From positions 519,806 through 583,805 of the forward strand of contig FN649747.1 in assembly GCA_000310025.1 (NCBI GenBank): a stretch of DNA of 64,000 nt. Direction: 5' to 3'. The translations under genes and the position numbers were made by a program. The notes under the pieces were generated by a model. That model was not told the DNA's origin, did not search any database, and worked only from the letters and a program-made list of their open reading frames with translations. Positions 39,101 to 50,919 of the stretch are shown piece after piece. How positions within the stretch are numbered: the stretch's first letter is position 1; each line of letters starts with the position of its first letter. Source of the stretch: Ectocarpus siliculosus (taxonomy: Eukaryota; Sar; Phaeophyceae; Ectocarpales; Ectocarpaceae).

Positions 39101-40167
39101 GGTTCCCTCCGATCCTCTCGACCTGAGGGGCTTGTTGTCAACATATTGAGTTCAGAAGGGGGGCAAGGTGCACTTTCCCCGATGGCATGCCCGTATCGTA
39201 GCAGGGACAGCTCATCGGCAATGTCTTGGGCGGACTGGAGCCGTGCGGTTTTGGACTGAGACGGGGATGGGCTTCGGCGCTGCCGGCTGTACGGAGGCAC
39301 GGATTTGGTCGTGACACACTCCGAGGAGCGCACAAGCCGCAAGTTGCCGAAGACGTCCTCAACTACTTCCAGCACGAGCCGGAGCACGCGAGCCCCACTA
39401 AAAGCCTCTACCCACAGTAAAACTTGGTTGCACAAGCGTCCCAGCTTCTTGTTAAGGGTAGAGGATTTGCATGGTATGCGTTTGGGAACTCCCTTGAGTT
39501 GCACCAGGCGGTATGACCGATGCACGGACTTACCCGCACAGGGCTCGAGAACGAATGTGTGCTGAATGCTGAGCAGTGGCTCTACGCAAGGAGCTTTTGG
39601 GGGTATGAGGACAACCAGAGCAACCGTACCCGTGGGAGGGGTGCCCTGGGCCTTGCGGATCTTCCCCAAGTCGACTGTCTTGACGGGGATAGCTTCTCCG
39701 GCTGACGTGAAGGCCACAGCTCCGTTCACCCCGACGCCGCCTTCCGCACCGGAAGAATTAGCATCGGCCAGGGCACCAACATACTTCTTCGAAGGTCGAA
39801 GGTGCGCCATGGCTTTGGCAAATGTGATGCATCCCTCGTCCTCTGCGATAGCTCTGGACACGACGCGCCCCGCGCTGGTGTAGTAGAGCGCCTCGGGGGA
39901 TCCATCATAGTAGATAATGGTCTCGAGGATATCCACAGGGCACCCTGTTCCTTGGCCAAACCGACGGTGAGCGAGGCCCTGCAATACCCAAGGCCAATCG
40001 CGTGGCATCCCCTCCTCCCCTGCGAATGCCATGAGCTGCGTGGTCCGGGTGATATGTCGAACATGCTTCTCGGCATCGTGGCCATGGTCAACCTCATCTG
40101 GACGTAGCGGTGACGTAGAACGCTCTCGTTCTCGAAGGGGGCTCCTACTTCTGTGGTCATGCACCAT
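33190..40167 (-). CDS. Dynein-stalk-like and NDRG-like pseudo-hydrolase multidomain protein
   Basis: Exons 5' to 3': 40167-38707, 38445-37999, 37791-36907, about 36684-35473, 35145-34883, 34657-34477 and 33978-33190; about 1745 residues, phases consistent. The ATG at 40167 opens an Arg/Ser-rich head. A conserved-looking segment VCGNCYRVYSMVDEAR is near residue 680. About 830-930 reads like the end of the dynein heavy-chain stalk (LRSFAKPPAAVNMV ... YTRNPAFRPEIVACVS ... ICAWVLGVL). A long Ser/Gly/Pro-rich linker leads to an alpha/beta-hydrolase fold (about 1290-1570): VVVHDFFDT, CFNSPGQAG, an elbow LLGIGNGAS, and the late GGHE histidine. The elbow has Gly where the catalytic Ser should be, as in NDRG proteins, so activity is unlikely. 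There is no AAA+ motor. Exon 4 and exon 2 starts are chosen by phase. The stop at 33190 directly follows a possible GAG|GTACTG donor. It is head-to-head with the ankyrin/phosphatase gene. Confidence 0.72.
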
Positions 40168-40866
40168 TATGCCAGGGGCGTTGTGTTGTCACCGGCGCAA
40201 CGGCGGTAGCATGTTTGTGACGACAACGTGAGCACTCGCTGATGTCAGCTAGCATGTGCTACGGCTGTGCCCTTGACGTCGGTTTACGAAATGCATTACT
40301 TCTGCCGCACTCATGATCGAATGTTGCCCGGATCGACGTGGGACTATTGTGTACAAATCGATTGCACGGTGAGAGCTGATAGCAGCCAACCAGCGACCCG
40401 GGGAAAGGATATGGGAGGTATTGCTGTAACAACAGTGGCCTTTATTATGCCGCGTTTTTTTTTTTTTCTCGCTTGTTTTTCATGAACATCATCTACCACC
40501 GCATTACAGTAGTTCCAGCATTATTTGTATGATGAAATTCACAGAGTATTTGATGACCTGCCTGTGATTTTACTGATCTTCGCGTAACAAGTAGTGATAG
40601 TTGTTTGTGGTGATAAAAGGTATCACGGTTGACCAAGATGTTGAGGAGGCCGTAAAAATGTTCCTCTTCGCGTTGCGGTTAGATCAAGATGCGGCGCGAT
40701 ACATTTTTGCGGCGTGATATGCCATATTGCTCTTTGCTAGATTTGCTACTGCTGAAGAGAGCCGCAAAGCAGTCTAGCGTGCGTGGCTCGGTGAAGAATC
40801 TCCAACAGGCAATCCTACACTGGTTCGACTGCTAATTCGAAAGTTCCAGCGCTACACGGTGTAAAA
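40168..40866. promoter_or_regulatory. Short divergent promoter region
   Basis: Only 699 bases separate the ATG at 40167 (minus) from the ATG at 40867 (plus), so the two genes' upstream regions overlap or abut. A T-run lies at about 40456-40468. No TATA box at a convincing position was identified. Confidence 0.5.
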
Positions 40867-43800
40867 ATGCCTCAAGCTATTGTAGCGAAGAAGCCTGTGG
40901 CGACCCATCCAGATATGTGTATCGAGAGCCTCCCACGCAGGCCCCACGTCGTCACGTTCGACAACGCACTCTTGGCCCTCAAGCTCGCTCCCGGGGCGAG
41001 GGGAAAAGGGGCAGTCCTCGACGGCTGGACCGACCCTATCGGTGCGCACGATCAGAAAGTCATTGAGGTCGAGCAGGCCATGCTCCAGGAGAAGGAGTTG
41101 GTGAGCGGCAACCCTAACATGTACTTGCACAGTCTACTTCTGTACAGATTTTTGTCGTTGACCCCGTAGATAGAAATCACTTGACGGGGGAGATGTCTTG
41201 TGGCACATGTACCTTTACAGTGATTTTGTGATTAGCACCTGCTGGCATCACTGATCGAAAAATTTCAGTGTAAAGGCTTTAATAGACTCCAAACACTGTA
41301 AAGACTTCAACACATCCCGTTCGACTGTGGTCTTATCTCGAATGGGTAGTCTTTTCTGTGTTTGTATTTATGTTTCCTAACAGCTACCAATCGACATTAA
41401 TATGCCGCAGCTTTTTTCGAAGGTTTACCTTCTTGTCACCAAAAGTGATTTCCGAGTACGCGAGAACCCCGTGGGCTACTCTGACAGACAGCTTTGAAAC
41501 TTCGATTTGAATTGAGATTTCAGATATGCATTCCTTGTGTTCGGATGTTTGGGTGGGTACGTGCAAGGTAGGAGCGGCAGAATGGGGGTTCGTTTTCCAA
41601 CACAAGCCAAGCCATCTCTTGGTTCGTACGTTTGCCATGCTCCTTCGGGTGCCGGGTTCAATGGTTCTTGTTCAATACTGTGAAATTTAATATCACCCAG
41701 TCAAAGACGCTTGTTGTCTCTTATGCCAAAGTAAACCTAACTATGTACGTCGTACAACATAGAAGTACATATTTGCTTAGGTTTCCGGACGCTTCGACGC
41801 TCCTCGCGTTTCCGAGCTGCTGCCAACGGGTGCCTATTTCCAGCATAGACAAAGGGTCTCTCACCACAGGCGCCTAGAGGCGAAAAATCTTAACGTATAT
41901 CGCACGTAACTTGGTTTTCGATTGGGTTTTCGCCTATGGCTGGCCTGAAATGAACGTGGCCTGCCCGGGGATGTCTCGCGCCCTCATGCTCGCCGCGCGC
42001 CACGCTAGCGACAACGCGACCTGTGAAGCGGAACGTCCGCTACCCACGAATCCGACCCAAAAAAGAATCGCCCCGGCTATTGGCTGAGAGGGGATGCACA
42101 CCTGCCGTTCGTCCGTCCGGGTACAGTACATGTATCGAGAGTTTTCATCTCGCCACGGTTTGTCCCGACATATCCGTCACGCAAGCACCCCCGTCATTCA
42201 GTGCGCCGCTGCTGATGGGTCTCAATGTCCACTATCTGCCTCTGCAGCACCGCTACATATGTGGGTAGTAGCAAACAGCACCACACCACACATGGATGAA
42301 CACTACACACGTTTTTGTGGTTTGCCGCTTTCAAGTACTTTTCGGAAGAACGAAGAATGGATCGTTGGCTCTTTAGGAGCGATGCAAGATACATGTGTGT
42401 GTATTTTTTCGCTCTGCGGGGCGGGTGAGCTACCATTTGAATGGCAGTTGTTCTGCACGTCTCGGCGATCGACATAGATACGCTGGTGATCAAATACGCT
42501 ACGAGGTATCTTATGTCGTGCATAGTTTCGATACGTCTCTCCCTGTGGTATGTGTTCCTGGAAGCGTCCAGCGGGTACGTGCGGTTCTTCTCCTTTTTCG
42601 AGCGTAGACCGAAACGGTTATAACGCAACACGACAACAACAACAACAACAACAACAACAGCACCAGCTTGCGTTCAACTACACCAGTTCCTTTGGCACCC
42701 GTCTACATTCGCCTCTACCTTCACCGCTTGGCATCCTCTACTACTACACTATCCTTCTGCTTACCTGCGGGTTAAGCGCAGCCCACCACCGCCCAAGGGC
42801 GGCAGCCGGAGCCAGCTAGTATTGTATTGGGTGATGAACTCTGACCCTCATCATCGGTGCAGAATCCTCCCTGTGGGCCCATACTCCTGCGCAAGTTATT
42901 GTCCCAATTAGCTGCCTGCATGTAGCACACAACAGCAAAGCTCTTATGCCTATGAGCTGCCACAAACGGAACAACTGCCGGAACCTTCCTAGGTGTCGGC
43001 CATCAAGTACTGCACCCGGGTGGAGAAGAACTGGATGGTGGCCATGGGCCTCCTCAACGAGCAGCCGCACAAGCTAGAGGAGTACGTCGCCCTAAAGTTC
43101 GAGATGAAAACCTTTGAGAAAAGGTTTGCGAGAGCGAGCGTCTTGACGGAGAAACTGGAGCTACAGTCGCAGTGGGAGAAGTACTGCGCCATGGAGCCAA
43201 TGTACGAAAAGGCAAGCACAGCCGGTTAATTGTCGTTCTGGAGTACCCCACATGCCACACTCTGCCGGTTTGTCCCTCTCCCGCACATCTTCAAGCTGGA
43301 CTCTTGTCTTGTGTTTACCTTCCGAGTAAAGCCGTTGCCAAATAATGCCGAATGTGTCCTACAGATTCTTGCGGCCAAGGAACAGTACGATCTTGTCAAG
43401 GTGGACAGGGAACAGGCTCAGGCCGACGTGCTCGCCCACGGCCGGACCATGGCCAAGCTCAAGCGCGAAGAAGTGGAGGCGGCGGAGAAGATTACGGACG
43501 ACCACGTCCACGCGTGCGACCGTGGAAAGTCCCTGGGCGACATTTTTCCGAGCATTAGGGCAAGCAAGAGAAACTATTTGACTCCGCGGCATAAGGATTG
43601 TTTCGATTGACAAAGAAGCGCTCGAGAGCCACAACGCGTACTACCGGTTCAAGGACCCAAAGTGCAAGGTCGATGACTGCCGTTGCCGTTGTCAAGTACC
43701 AGTAGGTGACATGGATTCGACGTCACGTCACATCTAGCCTCCCTATCCTCAACCTAATAAATCGTGCCATCATTCATGCGGACGTCTCAGGTCGGCTTCA

Positions 43801-46800
43801 TCATCACCAGGCTTTTCGGCATAGTCAACCTGAATCTGGAAGACGTTCCGTTCGAAGAGGTAAACAAACTCAACATCGGCGATTAAGATGGATCCCCGAG
43901 AGAACACTTGAAGGAATATCGTGCATACACCCGTTTTTATACGTCATGGTGCTGTCTCTGGCATCCATCACGCCGTAGCAGTGACCGTAGAAGGAAAATC
44001 TAGGAAGCTCATGCCCGCGGAGCACGCCGTGTGTTTTCTTGCAGGTGTGTCGCGCCCTTTTTAGCTGGGAAAAGGCCATGTTAAGACCAACAGAGGTGTG
44101 CGTGCCGTACCCATGTGCCCGATACTCCGTGTTCTCGTCGTTGACTTCCAAGGTTGAGGTTGCTCTTCAAGGGAGTGGCTGCCATCGTGGTTTATTCTCC
44201 CGTATGCCCTGTATCACGTAGCCTTGGATGCTCTCTATGGCTGGTGTTGAACGGCGCGATTGAACAACTTGTGTGGTAGTTTTCCCCGTACATTAGGTCA
44301 AAGACGCAACGAAAATGCCATCGATGGCTGCTGGCTGCAACGCAGGTGCTGCTGGAGTTAAAAGCCGCCCCCCGGCCACATACCTTGGAGTTCTTGCGGT
44401 ACGACATGAATTTCAACAGGCTCACGCTCAAGTGGGAAACGCTTGAAGAAGTGCGTCAGCAGGGGAAGTACGTCAGGGATGCAAGAGAAGAGGTGAGAGA
44501 GTCAACAGACTGCCGTGACGGAAGATTATTTTGGTCAGCGTCGTGGAGTTGTGTTGTGCAAGAAAAGGAGCAGTGGCAAGACCGTTTCCACATCCCACTT
44601 ACGGCACAGGCAGGTTGCCGTCACAGACAGCAGAGAATGGGCCAGGAACAACCGGCAACCCACGCGTGCTTCTTCAAGCGAAACGATGGTGAAGGGCATC
44701 ACGCGTTTCAGGAAACAGGAAACCGTGTCGAATGCTACGGAACCCCCTCGCAGAACACACGCCACTACCATAGAACTGCGGTCGTTCTGCGGATCCCTCC
44801 CTTTCGTGAGCCTCTTCATTTTCACAAACGACCGTGGCTTTACGCGTGGGACGTTCGCTTCCCGGTAATTCCGTCTCGTGGCCGTCGCCGTTGGTAATGT
44901 TACAAACATCGCCCGCGTCCTTGATATCCTTGCGTAAACTCACGGTAGCGGCTGTACTTCGTGAAGGCCTGCGCGGAGGGAGACATCGACAGGTTGCAGA
45001 TCAGACTCGATCGAGGCGAAGACGTAGAATCGACCGACCTGCAGGGAAACACCGGTATGCACGTCGCGGCGGCCAATTCGGGCATCGATGTGATGAAGTT
45101 CTTGCTGGAAAATAGGGCCGACCAGGAAGCCAGAAACCGAAATGTGCGTTCGCGCTCGCCCACGAGGGCGTGTACGTGCATACGCCGTGGTTCTTTGAGG
45201 AACCACCCCAAACGTGATGCAGAACTGCCTATATATATAGCTTGGGGATTGTTGGTTGGGTACGGTTTTGGTATTCGAGTAACGTGGGTTTTCTTCATAT
45301 ATCTTCACAGAGTGGAACGACCTTGCTGTAGCCAATGAGTGTACATGAATGGACCTTTTCTTGCGAATGATCACTGTATGGGGTTGAAGAAGGTCCTTCG
45401 GCACCGCAAGGAGGGAGGCTCTTCGTCATGATCAATGGGGCCATAGTCGTCGAGGAGCATGCCAATAAACTGTCTCGCCGCACGTCGAGGTACACCCCCT
45501 TCCCGATCACTGTTGGGGCAGATGAAATGTTTCTTCCAGCGCGATTCCGGGTGACATTCCTTGATGCTAACGCGCATTGAATGGCACGTACGCGTGTACC
45601 TGTATGTCATCTTGCGGTCGTGTGGTGGGGGTGGAACAGATGGAAACACCACTCATGGTTGCGGCGAAAAGAGGGTCAACGGTGTCCGTGCGCTGGCTGC
45701 TCCAGAGAGACGCCAAGATCGACGTCTTGGACAGGGCGGTAAGGATCTACAGCGTTGGTGTTGTTCGCGTTGGTGTTGGTGCTAATGAAACACGTCGGCC
45801 GTGTTCCAGTTGTCGTGTCTGTTGTTGCTGCTGTTGTCGTCGGCTTTGCCCCGTGGTATGGTTTAGCATCGGTCCTGACCACACACACCATGCAACAAAG
45901 ACGGACCAATATACGAAGCTCTGGAAAATCCTCCTACGATCGCGATAACGTCTTGTTCACAAGCATCAGCGCTCTCGTCAACTTCCCGCCGATGTCCCCA
46001 TCCAAACATTGGTCTCCCCGTGAAATGTACCTTTGCTTTGCGCTTGTCTTTCCTTCTGTCCCCTCCACCGCCAGCGGCGTACTCCTCTCATGCACGCAAT
46101 TCTCTCCAAGAGTGAAGTAATGGCCGCGCTCTTCATGGACTACTCGGTGGCTCTCCAAGCAACGGACGTCCAGTGGGGTTGGACGGCGCTGCACTGCGCG
46201 GCGCACGTGGGCATGGTGAAGGTCGTCGAAAATCTCCTCGGGAAACGCGCTTCGCCGTACGCGGAGAGTAAGGTGTGGTCCACTGCTAGTTTGCGTGTTT
46301 TCGTGTTCTACGGCGATACGGTTACACGTGTCCTGGCTGCTGGGCGAAGGAGGCTCGAGGCCTCACAAGCACTGGATTGGCAGCCATCAGTCGATTAACA
46401 GGGAATCTTGATGGGTACAGAAAAAGCCGAGTTTCTTGGGGTTGGGAAACGTGAAGGATGGACAAGGCGGATGTGCACCAGAGTTTCTGAGGAAAACAGT
46501 ACGCGGTAGACCTGCAATTATTATTGTGTTGTAACAGGAGGCTGTCGCTGCTGCCAGTTCTGCCACTGCGGCCAAAAAAACTCGACCCGTGCTGCTAGTG
46601 AAGCGGGTATTTCGAAATATGGAGTTAGCTGGAGGTTCTTGTTTGTCGTGCGGCCACATTTTCTTCGCATCGTGTACAACGAGGTAGTCGTATCACAATA
46701 CCGCCAACGACACGGTTACTCAAAGCAGGGTGCACTCGGACGGAGCGTTTTAGCAGCCGAGCAGCAACGTTACCTCCCCCATTACTCCCCTGCCCGATAA

Positions 46801-48736
46801 ATAGCAGTGCTGAGTTGATCGTCACGGTAGTCCAACCATGTCCTTCGCTTGCCTGGAACAGGGCCTCGTAGGTTTCCACCACGAAACTCAGCCTAAGATG
46901 TATGGGTTCCCCCACGATGCACATGCACGTTGCCTTTCTTATTCTCTCATCGGTTCCATGTTGTGGCGTCGGACAGATTGGCCAGACGCCGTTGGACGTG
47001 GCGAGCAGAGCGCGCCAAATCAAGACCACTGCCCTACTGGAGGCGTTCCTGCGAGCCGAACCAGCACACGAGGTCATCGCGGAGGCTGGGGCAAATGTAA
47101 GGCTGTTTGAGTGTTCCACTTCAGTTTAGCCTACGACAGCAGTGTGCTTCGCTTAGATCCGCCCAGGTTCCACCAAGGCACGTTGCGTTGTGCTCAGTTG
47201 TCGTTGCGAAATATTTTTTAGGAACGGCCGTCATTGGAAGGGTTCAAGCCCCTCATGCATGTTTTCTACGCGTCACCAAGCCAGCTGGTACCAACTTGGT
47301 CGACTCAAGACGAGCCGAAACCAGTGAGAACGGGTTGTACAGTGTACCCCTTCACCTAGATGTCGTTTTGCGGCCACCGAGGTCTTCCTAATATACGCAG
47401 GCATCTTCCCCTTAGTAGATCATCAAATGGACCGCCGCCCACACAGAGTTTCCGTGGATTTGACTCCGATTTACTCAGATATGGCAAGGGTCGCACGCGG
47501 CTGCACATCCGGTGTGGGCATCAGACCAGGGGTTCGAGTGCATCCTCTCCATTGTGGACCCCAGATTTCCGGACAAGAAGCTTGGCTGGTTGGAGGACGA
47601 CGGGGACGTCCGTCACTTGAGGGTGGAGGCCGAGGTACCATGGAAATCGACGAGGATACGAATCGCAGTGCGCGATGCATTTTCTTTCAGCTCGTTTCAA
47701 CCGATTTCGTTGGAAACGGCTCGTTTAGTTCAGCACAGCGAACGGGTTCTCATGGTGTATTAGAACGTCCTATCCTTGGAATGGTCTCTCCAGTGATATG
47801 TTATGCTTGGCGTCTCATGAGTTGTACCGCCCGTTCAGGGACCGTATTTCCCAATCAACCCTAAACATTTGGTACGAATGCACATAGTCTACCTACATTG
47901 ATAGCCTTCGATTTTGTTGGTCATTGACAACCGGTATGACGCGTGGCCCAATTTCAACTCGTACATGCAGGTCGACGACGAAGACACATCCCCCAGAGCA
48001 TGGAACAACATAGCCCAACACACCAGGGTAATTATCAGCTTCTTGTACACTGCGGTGAGTGAAGCAAAGTGCGCATACCGTGTATTAATATTTAGTCCAC
48101 CGCGTCAACATTTCATCGGATAGTATCGCCTTCTCGGGGTTGGAGATACTGTTATATACCAAACCGGGGGAAAGCCCGTTATCTCTTCAACGTCATTCAA
48201 AACTCTTTTGCGCAGCTCATGCTCTCATCATCTCTAGCAAGGGAAGGAATCCTTCGTGGAGTCCGTGGATAGGGATTGGTATTAAACCTTAATAGGTTTA
48301 ATGCTGGGATCTTTCTACCCATACACTCGCCGACCCACACTCGGTCCCTCCTCGGAAGTGCCTTGGGCGATACATAGACAACTATCCTATCATCTGGGTT
48401 CCCCGTTATGCGCCCCCCACATCCACCCATGGCCAAGCTGTCCCGCCCCCCACTCTCTCACACACACAGGTCCGGAGACGCAAGAAGATCCTCGTTCACT
48501 GCAGGAATGGTCGCAGCACCTCCGTAGCCATGCTAACCGCCTACCGTCTGCTCAAGCACGGCGTTGGGGTGCGCAACACCCTCTCCACCATCGCCCGGGC
48601 TCGAGGGGAATCCATGGACCTGTCCCCGGCAATGGCGGCAGGGCTGCAGCAGCTGCAGGAGGACTTCGCGAAGGAGAAGGAAAAGCGTCTGGTGGAGCGC
48701 GCGCGCACAGCGCCAATATTGTCCCTCGGGTTTTAG
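40867..48736 (+). CDS. PDZ-like, ankyrin-repeat and dual-specificity-phosphatase-like protein
   Basis: Thirteen exons: 40867-41100, 42993-43211, 43365-43521, 43616-43668, 43791-43859, 44346-44492, 44967-45143, 45640-45738, 46075-46272, 46977-47096, 47530-47634, 47905-48054 and 48470-48736; 664 residues, phases consistent. The N-terminal 220 residues are helical and charged. About 225-290 resembles the second half of a PDZ domain (LEDVPFEE then APRPHTLEFLRYD). Residues 294-491 hold ankyrin repeats (TGMHVAAANSGIDVMKFLL, TPLMVAAKRGSTVSVRWLL, TALHCAAHVGMVKVVENLL, QTPLDVASRA). About 492-664 is a dual-specificity phosphatase fold with an Asp-containing loop (QVDDEDTSP) and P-loop VHCRNGRSTSVA. The catalytic Cys is present, but position +6, the invariant Arg of CX5R, is Thr, so catalysis is doubtful. 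Intron 2 needs a GC donor (AAG|GCAAGC), and the exon 3/4 junction is the weakest. The ATG at 40867 is in frame with all of this. Confidence 0.78.
42632..42660. repeat. CAA microsatellite in an intron
   Basis: About nine CAA units lie in the first intron of the ankyrin/phosphatase gene. Confidence 0.9.
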
Positions 48737-49129
48737 GTGGTAGTGCGTGAGTGCCTACAATAGACGGGGTTCCTTGCCATAATAATAGTGTTTGTTGTCT
48801 CGTTTGGGTGGTCGACATATGAATGGTGGATGGCGCTGGTTCGAGACCACATTTATTTTAGCTAGCTAGGGTCAGATTCGTTACTGCCATATGCTGTTCC
48901 ATGGCCCCTACACTTCGCTCGGTGTGATAAAAGACTAAGATGGTGAACCTGAAGCCAAACTCCTGCCACAGGAGGAGCCAAATAACAATAGAAGAGCGAG
49001 ACAGAGACCGACCACACCTCGTAGGCCGTCCAGATACGAGCAATGTTCGTCGATAGTGTCGTGTACAATAGTGTAAGCTCCAAACTGTTCCGTCAAGTTG
49101 TATTGTGCATAGGGAGCGATCGGCTACTT

Positions 49130-49365
49130 CTTCTTTGGATCTGGGTGGTATGGGTGATTGAGATTTGCAAAAAAAATGTAGCATATGCTGTGTGTATAAT
49201 AGCTGAAAAAATGCCTTGTACTCGTAACATAGGGGTGTAGAACGGATACTTCTTTGGATCTGGTATTGACCAGTGGGCTTTGAACGAAAGATCGCTGACC
49301 GTGTTTGCATATTTTATATTTGACAAATTGCCTTGTACCCGTAAAATAGGCTTGTAACATGGTAA
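49130..49365. repeat. Diverged tandem duplication, unit about 118 bp
   Basis: CTTCTTTGGATCTGG occurs at about 49131 and 49250, and TGCCTTGTAC.CGTAA.ATAGG at about 49211 and 49329, so two units of about 118 bp lie head to tail. The middle of each unit has diverged. Confidence 0.7.
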
Positions 49366-50799
49366 ATGGGGAAGCGGTGGGCGTGATTGCACGTGACCCA
49401 CGACTTACCAAGTTTGAAAATGGATTTCGAAATCAACACTAAATAACAAACGGATTGGCGACAGAAGAGCAGCACCGAAGGACTACTGTTGAACACTTGC
49501 CTCAAAATGCATCGCAGCATCGGTGTCGGTACGCGATGCCGTTTATTTTGGATGGCCCGGTGTTTTGCATATGTTCACAGTTGGGGCCAACAGACCATTG
49601 CCCTGTCGTCTACCACATACGCCCTACTGTTTGCCCTTCTCGCCCTTCGGTAGTGGTTTGTGGTACACCAGGAATCTCTGTATTTTCTTTTTCAGGAGCG
49701 ATCCCTGCGGGAAGAACGCCTGCCTAAAGCTCTTCCACCACGGTGAGGCAACCATGGCCTAGGGCTAATACCACCTTCTACCATCGCCTACTGTAAGGTC
49801 AAAGCCATCTCACCATCCCGTGACTTTTGCAACGGCTCCTTTTGAGCGAGAAACACGACTCATTTGAGCGAACACCTTAAGACGAGACAACCGCGGAAAC
49901 CGAGAGCCTCCCCTTTCTCGAGGCCGAACTATTTGTCACGACCGTAAGGCTGTTTCGAAAATCGTTTCCAACGTATCAGTTCAATGCGCTTCAACGGAAT
50001 GTCCAACAAACAACAGGCTCTGCTTGAGAAGCAAGCAACGGTCGTCCGAGCGTCGAGTTTCCGGAGCTCTACCCGCTCTTAACACATGCCAAAGTCTCGT
50101 TCTAGGAACTTACGACATTGAATCGGCCCCCGCCTTTGTGTAAAAGTACTGTGCACATTGGATGAGCGTTCTCTACCGGGCTAGCCATGAAGCTTTTCCG
50201 CACCACACGCGCACGCCACGGCGGTTTGGACAGATTTCCGAGCGGACCACGCAATTGTTCATCAAGTGCTCTCAAGGTGCTCTTACGCTGCACCCACCGC
50301 CCGCACACTTTAATTATCATTCCCATCGAAGAAACCAAGGCTAAAAGCGACTGATGAGGACGAAGTATTCGACGCGGTTCTAAAGTTGCCTCACTTTGGA
50401 GACGGCTCCGACTCAATTCACATGCGGTGTTTCCGCCAAAATATACAACCTTTCCGTCGGACACCGACGCAGAAACTGAAAAGAATGCAAAAGCTGCTTG
50501 TACACTGCTTCTATGGTGTAGCGCGAAACAAAGCAAACGCCAACGGCAATGAGCACCTCGTCATGGCAATGGCATGACAATTGAAACCCGACTATTTAGA
50601 GTAGCAGAAGCCGTAGCAGCAATGCCAGAACTTCGCACGCCACAACCAGACCACCGGAAACGAGGATACAATATAATCACAAGACGCGCACGCTGTAGCA
50701 AACGGCTACGATATGCCACACACACCGTGTTCTGAAACACAGCGGGGGGGCTCAAGTTTAGTAAGTCCCTCTCAGTTGCGTTTGTGCTCGCGCCCGCAA

Positions 50800-50871
50800 C
50801 GTCTGTACTGATACCATCGACCGCGCCAGCCGGCTGCCAAGAAAAAGACGTCAGTTTCAGTTCGGCCAAAA
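50800..50871 (+). repeat. Dispersed repeat copy (pair with 57321-57413)
   Basis: It shares ATCGACCGCGC, a CCG.CTG block, GTCAGT.TCAGT.CGG and flanking words with 57321-57413 in the same orientation. It is just downstream of the plastid ferredoxin-like gene's stop codon. The family and boundaries are unknown. Confidence 0.5.
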
Positions 50872-50919
50872 TACCCTTCTAAAGGTCATGCCCGGGGGGC
50901 CGTGTGTGTGCTGTTGTGT

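Larger units (their letters stand above)
48737..50919. other. Convergent intergenic region
   Basis: This 2.2 kb lies between the stop codons of two convergent genes. It contains the degenerate tandem duplication at 49130-49365 and a copy of a dispersed repeat at 50800-50871. The remaining open frames are short and unrecognised. I see no exon here. Confidence 0.45.
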
